Shown: piece after piece, positions 36,401-50,455 of the stretch
Numbering within the stretch: the first letter of the stretch is position 1
How the letters are laid out: every line of letters begins with the position of its first letter
Assembly (NCBI GenBank): GCA_014549065.1
Contig: JACDOX010000034.1
Location: forward strand, 3,577,191 to 3,641,190
Origin: Cardinalis cardinalis
Taxonomy: Eukaryota > Chordata > Aves > Passeriformes > Cardinalidae
Length of the DNA stretch: 64,000 nt
Direction of reading: 5' to 3'
Position numbers and translations under genes: made by a program
The notes under the pieces: generated by a model
Told to the model about the DNA's origin: nothing
The model's database searches: none
What the model saw: the letters and a program-made list of their open reading frames with translations, nothing else

Positions 36401-38405
36401 CATTTTCTAGTGCAGTCTCAGACATGAGCTCTCTGCAAGGGGTTTCTGAAATGTGAGTTTTCAAGACAAGAGTGTTTAAACATATGCTTAAGCTGTGATA
36501 AGCATGTGCTACTGCTTCCAGTCACATTTACAACTCTGCTGGTCAATCCTAGCAATTATTGTTTTCAGATCTGGATATATTCATGCCTGCATATGCAATC
36601 CTTCCAGAGAAGGAGGATACTACAGAGCTCCTCTTTGGTCTGCTTGACAGCCCTTTATGCAAGCTCTCGGTAGTGTGANCAGGTCAGCATATACAAGGGT
36701 GGTGTTGTGAATGCTGAATTTTTGAATGACCCCTAATGCAGAGGTTTTGCAGTGCACAGCCCTGTTTGTTACACTTATGTACAAACTGGTGAACTTGGAA
36801 CATTTCCAAGGGCAAGAAACATGCAGAATATGTGGGAGCTATTGGACTAATTAGAGACTGAACTTCTTCTCTGGACTCGTTCATATAGCTCAGAGAAGAG
36901 GACAAAATCTTCATTTCCCTTGTATTGCTCCTCACATCAACTCAAGTTGTTTTATATGTTTAAAATAGATTTTTATTGGAANTTTAGTAAATTAACAGAA
37001 ACAGGTGAAACTTCTAAAATTTCCCATNAACAACTCCCTGTGTGGCAATGAGAAGAAGCAGTGTTTGATCACATGCCAGCAGAATCTGCCTTTGATAGAC
37101 ATAGTAAGATTATTCAGGCCACTGAAGAAGGAAAATAAAATAAAAAAGACACTTTTTTTCTGGTCATTTTACAGTGTAAAAGAGAAGTCACAAATAAGTT
37201 TGCTACTCAAAAATGGTGCTTTAGTTGTGTAGTACAAGAGGTCTTTTACCTCTCTATATTTATATACTTTGGGAAGAGAGAAAAAGATGGCAAGAAATCC
37301 ACTGAAATAGGGAAAATCTGTCATGCAATAATTTTCCAAAACCCATTTCCAACAGAGAAGGCCCATAAAGCTTCCAGCTGTGTCTCATAAGCTTTGCGAT
37401 TATTGACATTCTTAAATAAACATTTACAAGTTTCAGCCATGGTTTTATAGTTGGTTTTATTTTTTTATAATTAATTTTTTCTTTTAATTAAAGTCTGCAC
37501 TGTAAAGCTGGTGAAGTCTATATCCATTTCTCCTTATTTATTACTGGCTATGTTCCTTTCTGTTATCACATTCCTCTATCTTGCCATAGATTCTCTATCC
37601 CACATCCACCCAGGATACAGGTTACTTTCTATCCCCTCATGCCTGGCTAGTGTTCCTGGTTTTGGTTGATGCTCAAAATAAAGCTTCTATTCAAATAAGA
37701 GAATTGTACTGTTCACACTTGGAGACTTTCAGCATTGAATTCTCTGTAATGTAAGTCAGATTTCGTTTGTCAGTTATGGTACAGGAGTTATTGTGAGGAA
37801 GTCCACCACAGAAGCCGTGATAATAAATAATAAAACATGTCAAACTCATACAGAAAAGGGTCTAATCAAATGTGACTTAAAAGAGTTTATATAGAATCTA
37901 TTTTCACCTGGATCTTGATGGGCTGACAGTAATGATTATACATACTTGAGTGAAGAAAGGCTCCAAAGGGTACAGTGTTATTCCATCTTGCCAGTTGAAA
38001 TATGGTCAGAAGGGAGAAAAGATCACATATTTATGGATTTGTAAATAAAATGAATAGTTTCTTATTACCAGTTCAATCTTTTTCTCCAAATAACGCATGA
38101 CCTTCTGTGTAAAACTGAAATTTGATGTAGTTGCAAACCAGAAGGTTTTGGGCAAAAATATCTGCCCAATTCTGGGAGGTGCTATCTATATTCTAACAGT
38201 AATGTATGCAGAAATAAAGTTTTATGTAAAATTGCATGCGAAACCTCACCCTTGAAGATTTTTCTCTTTTGGACTCTGGAGCAGTAATGTTGCCTCAATC
38301 TGCTTATGCTTGAGAGACCATGGTTACAGACCAGGTTGTGGTTAAGACAGAGAAATGTGTCTCCCTGTCACAGCAGATGTTTGTTTGGATCCCAGTCCCC
38401 TTAAT
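36401..38405. other. Unassigned AT-rich DNA
   Basis: Nothing recognised. Confidence 0.5.
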
Positions 38406-38480
38406 GTGAGAGACAGAGAAGTCTGTGGAACAGTGCTTTATTTCTCCAGCCTCCAGAAACAAGTTTTATAGCTGTAAATA
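38406..38480 (-). other. Possible LTR R-U5 end, minus strand
   Basis: Read on the minus strand, an AATAAAGCACTG polyadenylation-like signal is followed about 30 bases later by '...TCTCTCACA', which resembles the terminal end of an LTR. No matching start or target duplication was found in the next 600 bases. Confidence 0.2.
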
Positions 38481-41065
38481 AAAAAAAATACTAAATAAAA
38501 TCTATAAGATCTGAGGACTGTTAAAACCTAATGTGCAGATCTGGCCATGGGCTTCCAATCTTCCCTTTATTGATCCCATAATTTTATTGATTCCTTTTAT
38601 TGATTCCAGAGGAACTTCTGGACACACACTGGAGATGAATCCATACCATTACAGACTAAGTTCTGCCACGGGAGATGCATTTATGGTAGGACAGAAGAAT
38701 TCCTTCACACAGTGAGCAAGAGTGTTTCAGGCCCCAGCACCAGCGGGCCTGGCAGGGGTCTGCTCTGAGTCTCCACGGTCAGATGGAGGGAGGGACGGCT
38801 GGGGGAGATTGAAGAGCTGTCTCATTTCAGAGCAAGTAAAGACTGTCAGTGTTTCTGGTTGTGTGTGTGCAAGAGGTATGAGGTAGGGGAGAGAGAGCTT
38901 CTGTGGTTGCCAAGAGGATAGATTTAGAGAAACTGAAAAGGAGAGAGAACCCAGAAAAGGAAGCTCTAGAGCCCATCCTTTGTGAGTTATGATAAAGACT
39001 ACCTCTGCTGTGGACAGACGGATATAAATGATTCAAAAATCTGAATAAACTGGACTAAGAAGTAGAAAATCAGCTTCANTTGGCCAGCAAAGGAGGGATT
39101 GCCTCTGTCAGCAGTGGCAGTTGAAAGGAACAACAGATGTTGAAAATTTAATGTCTTATGCTCTGGAAGAGATTTACCTTCTTACCCCCTTCTACCCTTT
39201 CTTCAGTGTCATTATATTTATCACAGTGCCCATCTCATGCACAGACTCTCCCTGCCACATCCTAGAAAATCCTGACAAGCTGCTATAACATCTTCTTCCT
39301 CAAGCTGCATTACACTTGTAGAAATTTGTCTTGTAGAGGGGAGGTGAAAATGTTCGGGTTGCTGCTTAGGACTTTTATTTTTCTTGGAAAGAGGAAGCAT
39401 TTTAATTTGGATGAGGGCCAAAGCTAAAACACTTTCTATCCTTGAGTAGGACTCTTTTAGAATGGTGGGAAAGAGGCAATGGCAGACTGAAAATACAGTT
39501 GCCTGGACATGCTCCTTTTGACTCTCAATGGAGACTCCAAGTCAGCAATCCTGGAGGAGCAAATGAGGTTATGAGGTCATCAACTTTCTTCTCAGCTGAA
39601 CATTTTTCTATTTTTTAAAAAAATATTTCATTTTCCTGGCTGAGGAAAAACAAAGATGGTTTCTCTTTCATTTTAAAACATTTTTATTATTGCAGGACAG
39701 GCAATAATGTTAAGGGTTCACTACTGAATTTTAAAGGAGTTATAGCTGTTTCTTTATTCTTTTTTTTCTATAGATCTCAGTGTCTTATTGCAACTTGCAT
39801 CCTCGGAATTAGCATGCTGTTATAGCGCTCCGATTTATCCACTGCACTTTTTATTGGGCTAGCTTTTATTCCACATAAATATCCATTTGTTTCATGATGT
39901 TATGTGTTTGCCTATCTGTGCATTTGAGGGCCAATGATAAAGGCATGATGTTCTGAGATCACCTTTGCTGCTTCTCATGGCTGGAGCTGTTGTAAGGACT
40001 TCAAGAGCACCATTGCCCATCTCAAACAGTGTCAAGGCCACAGAAGGAATTTTCTGTAAGAGAAGCCATTGCAGCAGGAATTTGAGATAAGCACAGAAAG
40101 GAGGAGTTTTTGACAGGAGGGTTCTAATTCCAGGCCTGGTGGAGGTGAGATGACTTGGTTAGCACATGCTGGTTAATACATAACAGGCTATGAAATAAAG
40201 ACGAGAGATATCTGGGGGAAATGGAGTCACTACTGACTGGCATCAGTTGTGTGTAGCTGACTGTAACTCTCTCTTTCAGACATTTCCTCTCATGGATCAA
40301 GCAGTTAAAGATGACTGCCTAGGTTGGAAATGGATTAGTGGGGACAGGGAATGTGTGCAATGACCACAACCATGTCCTAAATCTGCCCATGCACTTATTA
40401 TCTCTTATCTCTTTCCAATTTGTTCCAGACATTTCTGTGATGAGGAATGTAGGGTAAAGTGCAGGAAAAACTCTTACATCAAACTTCAGTGATCAAAACA
40501 AAATGTCAAATGCATGCTTCTACTGTCATTTGTTTCTGAGTTTTTATTTCTCTCTCACAGCTTCAGCCTGCAACATTTCTTTTAATCACCAGATCCCTCT
40601 CTTAACTAAAAGGAAGAAGAGGCTAGAGTCACCCCTTTACTTTGTTAAGAATATTTTTTAGAGTATATTTCATATTTAGGGCAGATGCCATTTCTACTTT
40701 ATTGAAAACCAGATGGAAGCTAAAGGCTGCATTTTCCTTCCTGACCTTCTGCTGAAAAATGCTGTTCTCCAGGGGAGAGCAAAGGAGGGAAAAGTTGTTC
40801 AAGATATCTCTCTGTACCAGCACAGCTGTAATTTCAAGTATCATGCTTTAAATAAATTGATAAACTCTGGTAATTTACACCCTTTAATGCTTGCCTGTAT
40901 TTCCAGTTTATCATATATTTCTGTGTCTGTAACCTGTAAGTTTTATTTTCAGTTGACATTTCATGATTCACATGTGTATGAACATCTGAATGTTCATACA
41001 ACCCAAAAGAAATGAAAGAAATTATAAAAACATTAAATGAAATTTCAATGGGCTTGAGCTAATAT
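38481..41065. other. Unassigned DNA
   Basis: Nothing firmly recognised. An AATAAAGA-type signal near 40,194 in a GC-richer patch could belong to an old LTR, but no borders are visible. Confidence 0.45.
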
Positions 41066-41737
41066 TTAGTCAGACACAATGACCTTAACACTTTGTAGAA
41101 TGCCTTCCACTATTATCTCTGCTCTGCACTTCACACTACAATCTGTAAGAGCCAGAGGATGAGCTTCAGTTTGCTTGTGGCAAATACTGGCATAGTGACA
41201 AGGTGTATGCAGTATCTGGCTTATCAACAGGCAGCAGGCAGGGCCAGATTGACACCTAGAGATATGTCCCACAGCATCAAGAAAAGCAGTACTTGATAAT
41301 GTTTTCAGAGATGGTTTCAAATGAGTACTGGCAATCTTTCTCTGAGACAATAAACTATAGATCTCAAATATGTTTTCAATAGGCTGCAAGATTGAAAGAT
41401 AGCAAGCTCTGTTATTGATGTAATAACAGTGCAGGCGATTGAATGCCCAAGAACCAACAGTATAAGTGAACCTATTGTAATTACACTGAACAAAAAGCAT
41501 TTGTAAATAAAAACACACCAAATGATATAAAGGAAACATATTTGGTCCTCCAGTTATTTCTTTAGGATATTNCCCATATACTGCATGGTTTCTAGATCTC
41601 CTTTTCCTGTCTGAAGTTGTTCCTATTAAAATAAACATTGTTTGCCCACAGATGTAGGGACTCACTTCAATAAATTTTGGTTTGGGGTCAGAAAGGAAAA
41701 ATGTTTCCATATCTTGCAGCTTCAAATTTGGTACCAT
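41066..41737 (-). other. Longest open frame in the window (223 codons), function unknown
   Basis: An unbroken minus-strand frame with one ambiguous base near 41,572. It is Cys- and Ile-containing, without a recognisable domain, signal peptide or repeat. I see no Kozak-like context or splice signals that settle the matter, and the base composition is like its surroundings. It is longer than expected by chance for DNA this AT-rich, so it is recorded, but I do not call a gene. Confidence 0.2.
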
Positions 41738-42763
41738 TGATAATTTCGGATAGGGTCAAATTTTTGGATTTCATACTGAAAAAGAAATACTATCTGTTCC
41801 CTGGACAACTGTCTTTTTTTTTACTGATGTTTATTTTCTCAGTATCAAGTATAAAACCTGAACTATGCATATTGCTTACATCTAAAATTTCCTTCCTTCC
41901 CTTGTTTGGGTCTCACAGTTTATCTTTGTTCCTTCATTCTTTTTCTCATACAAAATATAAGCATAATTTTTTTAACACATAACTGTATTTAAAAGTATTG
42001 TCTGTACCGCAAACTGTCTTTACAATTGGAAATACTGGGCAGCTTTCTTGCCTGGGCTAGTGCTAAACTCAGTAGCTAGCTGGTTTTGTTTTTTTTAAAT
42101 TTCTCTATGTCAGATTTCTGTTCAGGCTAATGGGATTTATGAATAATTTCCCCTGGAACAGGCTTCTCTAACTGTTGACATTCATGGTCAGCTACTGAAG
42201 CATGGTTGACAGATTAGACAGCAGTGCCCCCTCCATTTTTACTCTTTGTTTTCGGCTTCTGAAAGGAAGAGCAAACTGGATGAGCAGGAAAGTAGGAACG
42301 GACATAAATTATAGTCTTTCAAGCAAAATATTATGTGGGTAGATCTGAATTTCCTCCCTGGATTGCCCATAGATTTCCATGGCACCTCTGATTATCTTTT
42401 GAAACCCCTTTGTTCCCCATCACTCATGGTGTTTAAGGACATTTACTTAGAACACAAGAAGCATTACAGCACTGAATTTTAATGTCCTTTGTTCTTCAAG
42501 AGGAAGATCTGTACAAGCATAAATGAACATGGGACTTTTGTTCTTAAAAGAAAATGAAGGGATTGATCAGTAAAGCTCTGACTTTCCATATTTGATGTTG
42601 CATAGTCTTTATTAGACATAAAGAGATTTTCAGAATTTGTAAGGTTTTTCGCAGCCAATATTTTGGAGGCCATCTGCTCCTAAAAGAGAGAAAATTTAAA
42701 AATATTTTATATCTAACATAAATTAATATAAATGATTATTATAACACCACTAGGCAAACTAGT
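41738..42763. other. Unassigned AT-rich DNA
   Basis: Nothing recognised. Confidence 0.5.
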
Positions 42764-42900
42764 TAAGGGAGTTGGGGGAGGAGGGAGAAGGAAGGTGCTC
42801 TGATTGCAAATCCAGTTCCACTCCTTCTCCTTCTTCTTCTCCTTCTTTCTCTTGATCCTCCTCCTCCTCCTCCTCCTCCTCCTCCTCCTCCTATCTCTCT
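42764..42900. repeat. Purine tract followed by pyrimidine (TCC)n tract
   Basis: A purine run (42,764-42,796, G/A with GGGGGAGGAGGG) lies 22 bases before a pyrimidine run that begins as CTT/CTC units and becomes a perfect TCC repeat (42,856-42,892, about 12 units). The two are partly complementary, so a hairpin or triplex is conceivable. Confidence 0.9.
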
Positions 42901-44576
42901 ACTAATATCTCTCTAATTCTTTTGAGTGAGATAGAACAGTGCAATTGAACTGACATCTTTTTTGTTCCTTATTTCCTGTGCAGGGTTGAAGGAAAACATA
43001 TACAAAAAGGTGATTTTCCCGCCTTAATAACATTACATCTCTTGTGATTAACTGTTGATATTTATTTAAGTGATATTTTAGCAATGTTACTGTTGAATGC
43101 CAAAAAGCAGTGAAATCTGAGTCCTACATTGTATGGCAAGCTCTTCTATAGCTCTGTTATCCACAATGAATTCTTGCCATTACATCTCTGTCATTTAAGC
43201 AACAGACTTTTTTTCTCAGCAAATACAAGGTCATTAAGTAGTCAGATATCTGCCATCTAGTAACTCTGANGAAATTAAAGATCTCACAGTTTCACCACAG
43301 TAATAATAAATAATGCATTCAATTTTACAGTAGCATGTATGGGTGTTTTTCAATGCAGGACTTGAACAAGGCTGGTAGTGAAATATCTTTTATATGCTGA
43401 AGAGTATATCTTATTCCTTTGCAATATTAAATGCTGGCTTTGCTATTAAGATANTTTTTTTAATATATCTCTGAATGTAGGCAGCCACAAAAACTGGCTG
43501 TTTGCTTCTGTTTTGTCTCTGTTTACAAATTAAAGCAGTTTATTAGGAGAAACTGCTCAGAGCATCCAAATGGAAAAGAAGTGGCTGAATTTCATCCCAG
43601 AGTTCATCACTGAATTGCCCTGCAGCTGTAGACAAAGCAGAGAGGTGGATCCCACCATGATGCTGAAAGGAGGTTCTCCACTGACCTGAGCAGGAAATCT
43701 GGAGTTCCCGGGCCTAACCAGAGGTCAAGTCTAAACACCACATCACCATGGAGCATGGAAGTGATTTTCTCCTTTAGAAAAATGTGCATCTTAGACAATG
43801 TCTAGGGAAAATGGAGATTGTGTTGTGAGATAAAGCCATATGGACTGAAATTCACAATATAACGCTTTCATGGTGCTCCCTTCAGTGTGACTGAGTGACA
43901 CTATATTAGAACAATTGTAACTGTTTCTGCTGCCATCTAATATCCATATAAGTGCTACTTAAAGAGAATTTAGAAATAGGATTCTTTTTTTTTTTCCTCT
44001 TTCTTTCTTTGACTCTGTTAATTACTTAGCAACAGAGTGTCTGCCATTGCAGAAAATGAGGTCGGCAAGACAACATTCTGTGGTTATTTTAGCAGTTTAT
44101 AAATGTTGTTTTTAATATTCACCCTCTTAAAAACTTCCCCTCCCCCACCTCAATAAAAATACATATTTAAGCCCTATGGTTTAAGCCCCCTTAAGACTTA
44201 AAATTTACTAGGATGAATGTCTCCCAGGTCTGTTCTGCTGGACTCCTACATACCTCTAGTCTTACTGGGGATCAAAGACAGCATCTGTAATGTAAAACAA
44301 ATCTGTAATGTAAATGCAAATCTGAAGCACTTCATAAACAGACATTGTCATAAAAAAAATCCTGAGTTTAGAAACTCGTAATTTGATTTTTTTGCACAGT
44401 ATCAAGGCTGAAGTCTTTGAGATACTAGTACTAAGAGAACAGTTTACCTCTGACTCAAAGCCTCCACTGTAAGTAGTCCCAGGTGGAAAGAACCACTCAG
44501 TTATAACCTCTTCTGCGCTCTTGTCCATGCTTGCTGCAGACAAGCAGGGCTAGCAAGTTTGTCAAGAGGAACTAAT
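42901..44576. other. Unassigned AT-rich DNA
   Basis: Nothing recognised. There is a T-run near 43,986. Confidence 0.5.
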
Positions 44577-44905
44577 TGCAGTCTTCCAGTATCTGCAAAA
44601 AGAAAAAGGAAAGTAGAGACTGTTTACAAAAGCATGTAGTGATAGGACAAAGGGGAATGGTTTCAAACCAAGAGCAGGTTAGATTAGATAGCCAGAAAAA
44701 TTCTTTTCCGTAAGGGTGGTGAAGCACTGGAACAGAACCTGGCATTGCACCACCCCTGAAACTGTTCAAGGCCAGGCTGGATGGGACTTTGAGCAGCCTG
44801 GTTTAGTGGCAGATATTCTTGTCCACGGCAAGGGGCTAGAACTAGATGATCTTTTAGGTGCGTCTCAACCCAGAGCATTCTATGATTCCATGATTCCATG
44901 ATTTT
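44577..44905 (+). mobile_element. CR1 LINE 3' end with repeated tail, plus strand
   Basis: This has the collinear CR1 3' text: 'TTCCAGTATCTGCAAAAAG', 'AGTGATAGGACAAAGGGG', 'GGTGGTGAAGCACTGGAAC', 'TTCAAGGCCAGGCTGGATGG', 'GACTTTGAGCAGCCTGG' and 'CTAGAACTAGATGATC'. It ends in three tail units (ATTCTATG ATTCCATG ATTCCATG). This is the best-preserved CR1 3' end in the window. It is 5'-truncated with no open frame of CR1 protein. Confidence 0.95.
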
Positions 44906-47900
44906 GATATAATGATAATTCTGCTGCCTGGTGTTAGGAGAGATCTTTGTAGAAAAAAATACTTCTGCTTCAAAATTCACTCCTCTGATCCTGAGCTTTT
45001 ACTGAAATTACACAGAAACCTTAAGAACATTGATTTATGTTGGATATGTTATTTTAAACATATATGTATTCCCTTGAATACATGTGGATGCGTAACTATA
45101 TAATCTTACTGACATCCTTGCAAATTTAGTTAGGTGCTGATAGACAAGCTGTGCTGTTTTCACGTCAATCATCATTACTACTGGTACGAAATGATAGGTT
45201 GGAAAAGTTGCATATCCTCTGCCTAACAGGAGCCTGGAGATGGCAATTTCAGAGGGAGGTGTAAAAAAGTTTAAAAATAAAAAATAAGATCCTACATGCC
45301 AAATTATTTCCATAGTTACACTTCTGAGCATTCANTAAGACTTCGCAGCTGTCATCAAGAACTAAAATTGGCCTGTATGATCTTTCTTACTGGTTATGAT
45401 GGGAGTGAAAGAATGTGGACTTGTTCTCAAGATTTGTCTATTTTACAGTGGTCACCACTTGGAAACTTTATTAAAAAGGAAAAAAAAATACTATGAATAC
45501 TGACTCCAAATATAAAAATCCACCATGACTTAGAAGTATAACTTATAATCTCTTTAATATGATCTTCTGACTTGGTGTGCTGGATTCTTCTTCCTTGTAA
45601 ATTTACCTCGAGTCTCTACTTGGAGTGATGACATATACACACAATCAAGCAAAACGCGAGTCCTTCCTAGTTTACACCCATCTAGTCACAGTCTGGAAAA
45701 AGGACTGCATTTTCTCCAATCTCTTTCTGATGGTATTTTAAGAAAAGGATTTCAAATTGATATGGAAGCATCTGGACAATATATTGAAGTTCATCACACT
45801 CATGGATGTGATGAGGATGTGCTCCAGGAGAACTAGAAAATAACTGCATAAGTGGTTTTCATCTCTTCAAACTTTAATCATATGTTTTTTTCTCTACTTT
45901 CACATCCTTTTTAAAGGTAATGGAGAAAGACAAAGGGTAAGGAGAATACACTCTTCTATGGAAAAAAGTATATCCACATGAATCGCCTTCCGGATGCATG
46001 TAATTGTCTTTACTGAACTTGGAGGGAGATTCNAAGCAGGATTCATCTCTCCTAATGCAAATCCTGCTGTTATATATACATATCTACATATCAGTTAGGC
46101 TTTCTGTATAGTCAAAAGCAACAAATGGGTGTTTCTTCAAGCGATTCATCAAACACTAAAGTAGAGATGCAAGTAAGGTGAATGAATTGATCTTTCCATA
46201 TAAGCACACTGGAAGGTTGTGGTGTTCTACACAGTTGAGATAACTACATTATANGCATGCAAAGTCAGGTGAAATATGAATTTCAGTGAAGTGGAAACTA
46301 GATGACTTGTTTAAATGTATAACCTTCATTTCATGGCAGATCAATTCTGTACAATCTCTTAAAGTTCCAGTCCACAGTCCATATTCCATACTTAAGCAGG
46401 GTAATAACGTATATTTGCAACCCTTTTTTGACTCTTTTCACAATACTAGNGTGATTATTGATTACTAGCAGAACAGAGAGGTCTGAAAATACTTTAGAGA
46501 ACACTTATGGAAAGAAAATCCTATGTTTCAATATCTGTAGTAGAAAAATAATACAATTAGGGAAGGCTATTTGAAGGTTAATCCCAGAAGAAAGATGGAG
46601 AGTCCAAATTCCTGCTGTTGCGTGCAAGCATAGAACCATGCAACACAGAGCANGGGACCATGCAACACAGGCCTCCTACTTTCCACATAGAATGCAATCA
46701 TAGTGGACTACCAATCCTTTATACCAGATGGGCACAATAAATATAATAGATTTGGGATTACTATTTGGATCCCTTTTAAATGAGAAGTTCTAAACGGTAA
46801 AAGTTGGAGATGATGGAGAGGTGGCTAGGTTCTGTGTATTACCCTTTTTTGAGCAGGGTAAGTAACTCTCCCGATTGTTGGAAGTTTTCTCATTTCAACA
46901 TGGTGAAAACAATCCCTANGCATAACACTGATGTGTCAGAGTCTAAGGAAAGGGGACTATAAGCAACAGTCGTCAGGTCTAAAAGCTGAAGATAGATAAC
47001 TAGACTACATCTACAGTTTAATAACTGGATTTATCTCTAATAATTTCAGCCATATTATCTTTCCAAAGAGCAAATTTCATAAGTCAAGACTGTCCCCACT
47101 GTAAGTTTTTAGTTATCCTCTTTAGAGAAAGAAAAATCCCTCCAGTTTGTTNAAAATGCTGATCAGTGGCTTTCTTTTCATATACAGAATCGGGTCATAT
47201 TTGTTGAGATATTTACAGATCTTTTGGCAGACATTTTAGAGGACATGAGATTCCTGTCTTGCATGTCTTTTGGACCATTTATTCTGTACATCACATTTTT
47301 CTACTCAAAATAAAGAAGCAGCTTTCTCTCTGATTTATTTCTCTGAACATGACTTCCTCAAGATTTAAGAAATACCATGGTCCACTGCCTCACTGCCTGA
47401 AATCTGACCTAATGAAATGTACCTGGACACCAGGACAGATTTTGTTGTTCCGGGCTTTCATGTCAATGACACTATTCTGAACTTTTTTTTTTTTTAATGG
47501 AAAATGCATGATAAGGGACTTGTCTGACTTAATTTCATTGACAAATATATCACTTATATGACATTGGTGGAAGGAAACACTCCTCCTGCATCAGATGACA
47601 TGTCCAACAGCTGATAGCAATGAAGGTATAAAATTATTAACATGATGGATTGGTTTCAGAGGAATCCATAGCAGAATTAAAGGACCCATAACTTGGGCAA
47701 CGAGGAAACAGCTCAAAACTTAACATANTGTATTCACATTTTTCCATAAAGGGTTTCTGTTGTTATAACAACTCAATATATAGTTTTGAAAATTGTAGCA
47801 AGAATTTGCAACTTCAGTATAAAGCAATTAAATGTTTCATTTGAAATGGGACTAATGATCTGAAGCTACCTGAGCAGCTGTGGCTTGCCATATTTTTTCC

Positions 47901-50248
47901 CTCTACAGTTAGGTCTGCTGTGTCCTCAGCACCAAGAAACATTGAGGAGGGCAATGGCTTGTCTGGAAATTGCTCATCTCTATTTCCTGCTAGCAATTGC
48001 CAGATGTTGGTTTGCCAGATGCATTTGTTTCAAAACCCATGGTCACTCCATTCAGGTAAAGATGGAGTGATACTGTGTGCAGGTGGTTTGTCAGTTTCTA
48101 GGTGGACGTCAGCATCATTGTGCAGCAAAGAAACAACAGTGGAGGAAATGGAACCATTTGGAACCAAAACCTTGGTTGGTCAGCAGAGCACACATGACCA
48201 GAGACACACTTTTAGGGGGCCACTCCATGCTAAAAGAGGTCGGAACAGCCCCTAGGGGACTGTGGCCATGGGTGACCCACTGTGTTAAAGAGATGAAGGG
48301 ATAAAGCAGCAAACCCTGTTACAAACAGAGCGACAGGAAACTGCTGTGTATGGGCAGCCAAAACCACTGCCTGCACTCAGACTCCTGTGCTGCCCATCAC
48401 CTCCTCAGAGTGCAAAAGAAAGGGAAGTTGAAGTGGGGAAGAGGGAGTACAGGGCAAGAGGTTTTGCTCTTTTATTTTATGTGAAATCAGCTATGGGAGG
48501 CTTGTACTGGTTGTCAATCAAAAAAGCAAAATGCTCTGAGCCTAAGGTCTTTTGCTTTAAAAGGGCATTTAAGAACATCTGTACAATGATTTGAGTAAAT
48601 ATGCTTATTCTTATAACAATAATTGAGATTAAAATATATTTACACACTACTGAGAATTTCCAGAAATTTGTTGAAAATTAAGAAAAACATTGGTTTGAAG
48701 TCTATTAGGGAGTGGAATATTTTCTATACCTTTAAGTTCTCTGGAATGACTGCTTTCACTTTACCTGCCATAGTGCTTGAAATCAAAACCTTTTACTAGC
48801 ACCAGGGGAAAAGGTGAATACACACAGTGTTGCTAAAATATCAATAAGATATCAGTGCAAGGCTCACGGGTTAGCTGCAAGTGTGATTTTAATGAATTCA
48901 AGTTCAGGCAGATAGTGGATTTATGGATGGTAATAGAGACAATCATGTGCGACTCAAGGATTGGCACGAGCCAGGAGGGCTTTTGATGTACTTATGACAT
49001 GCTGACTGGAGGTGGAGAAAACAGATAATAAAGTAAATATGGGCTCTGATTTCAATGTCCTGACTAATGAAACCATTGCAGCTCTGCCATCCTACAGTGA
49101 AGCTAAAATCAGATGTGAGCTAAGTGCTGAAGGTGTTTACAGAAACTTGCTGCTCCTGATTGCTGTTCTTAAGGATGCTGCCTCCATTAAAAGATGTTTA
49201 ATTCNAAGATTCTGCAGCACAGTGTCTGAATAAGGAGGAACCATTTTAGCAGTCTCTATAAACAGAGAAAAAAAGGTATTGTTACACCAAAATTATTGTC
49301 TTCTCTTACAGAAATGTTTGCTTTGTTCTCTTTTGCTCAAATTGATCACATNTTTTGGAATGTAAAGAATTTTGCCTAAGCACAGAATACTGATATAAAA
49401 CTCGACCAAGTAGAAGACAATGAGTCATATAAATAAAAAANAAGTCCTTACTGCAATTTTGTAGATTTTCATGTATAAAATCAGCCCTTGTTCTTTTGCA
49501 GAGAAGTGTATAAGGACTAGAATTTCTGTACCTTTAAAAGATATGAAATCAGACAATTGCAGTATGATAGATAGNAACATAAAACACTCCGCCATGTTGT
49601 TCTGTAAGGCAGAACCATTTTTAGATGCAAAACTGATTTAAATGATTTTTTGGAGGAAAATTATTAATTTTATTTTCTTTTTCAGCTTTCCCACAAAAAT
49701 GATTGAAAATTTTAGTTTACTCATATTTTAATCATGTTTGAATTTCTCTGCAATTTGTCCAAGTCCTACTTGAGAAATGTCTTCCATATTGCAATAATAT
49801 TTCATTAGTAATTACATTTCTGCAGCTCTGCTTATATTCAATAATTCATTGTTTATATGTCTGAGTATAATTTTTCTGTCAATTCATTATTACCTAATTA
49901 TTTACCACATGTAGCTATAATGGGTGCTTTCCAGAAAAACTAAATCCCAGAGCACTACCCTCATTAACCTATGAGAGTGACATTTGTTACTTTTATATTC
50001 ATGTCCTCTCATATAATTCATGATTCCACTTTGCTGAATGATCCATTCAGTCTAACATAGTCCCACAGCTAGCTGTAACTCCAAAATAATGTCATTAGAA
50101 AGTTTTACAAGTAACAATTATGTATCTATAGCTGGCCTTCTTCTACTGATTTATTGTAATTTTCCACTTATATTTAAATTCTGCATATGTCATATAAATA
50201 ATAAAGCATATCATGTAAAAATAATAGCAATATCTTAAAAAATTTAAT
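44906..50248. other. Unassigned DNA
   Basis: Nothing firmly recognised. There is a T-run at about 47,484-47,496. 47,900-48,450 is GC-richer with overlapping open frames up to 111 codons but no identified repeat or gene. A 73-codon frame at 49,012-49,233 looks modestly protein-like, but has an ambiguous base and no known domain. Confidence 0.45.
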
Positions 50249-50455
50249 TATGGAATCGTAGACTACTTTAAGTTGGAATGGACCTCTAGAGGCCACTTGA
50301 TCTTTTTCTTTTCTNAGAGTAAGGTCATATGAGACAAAGTTCCTCAGGGGAATGCTCTCTAAGAAGATTCATAGTTTCTCTGGGCAAGGTATACCAGTAT
50401 TTGATTACTTTCCTCCTGAGAAAATTTGTCCCAATATTTTCTAGGAATTTTCCCT
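50249..50455 (-). mobile_element. Old CR1 LINE 3' end, minus strand
   Basis: Plus-strand 'ATGGAATCGTAGACTACTTT', 'AAGTTGGAATGGACCTCTAG' and 'CTCTGGGCAAGGTATACCAG' are diverged forms of the reverse-complement CR1 3' end. The order is right but the identity is low, so this is an old copy. Confidence 0.75.

Noticed and set aside
40100..40280. LTR around the AATAAAGA signal near 40,194
   Set aside because: I found no paired TG/CA borders or target duplication, so it is only mentioned in the gap entry.
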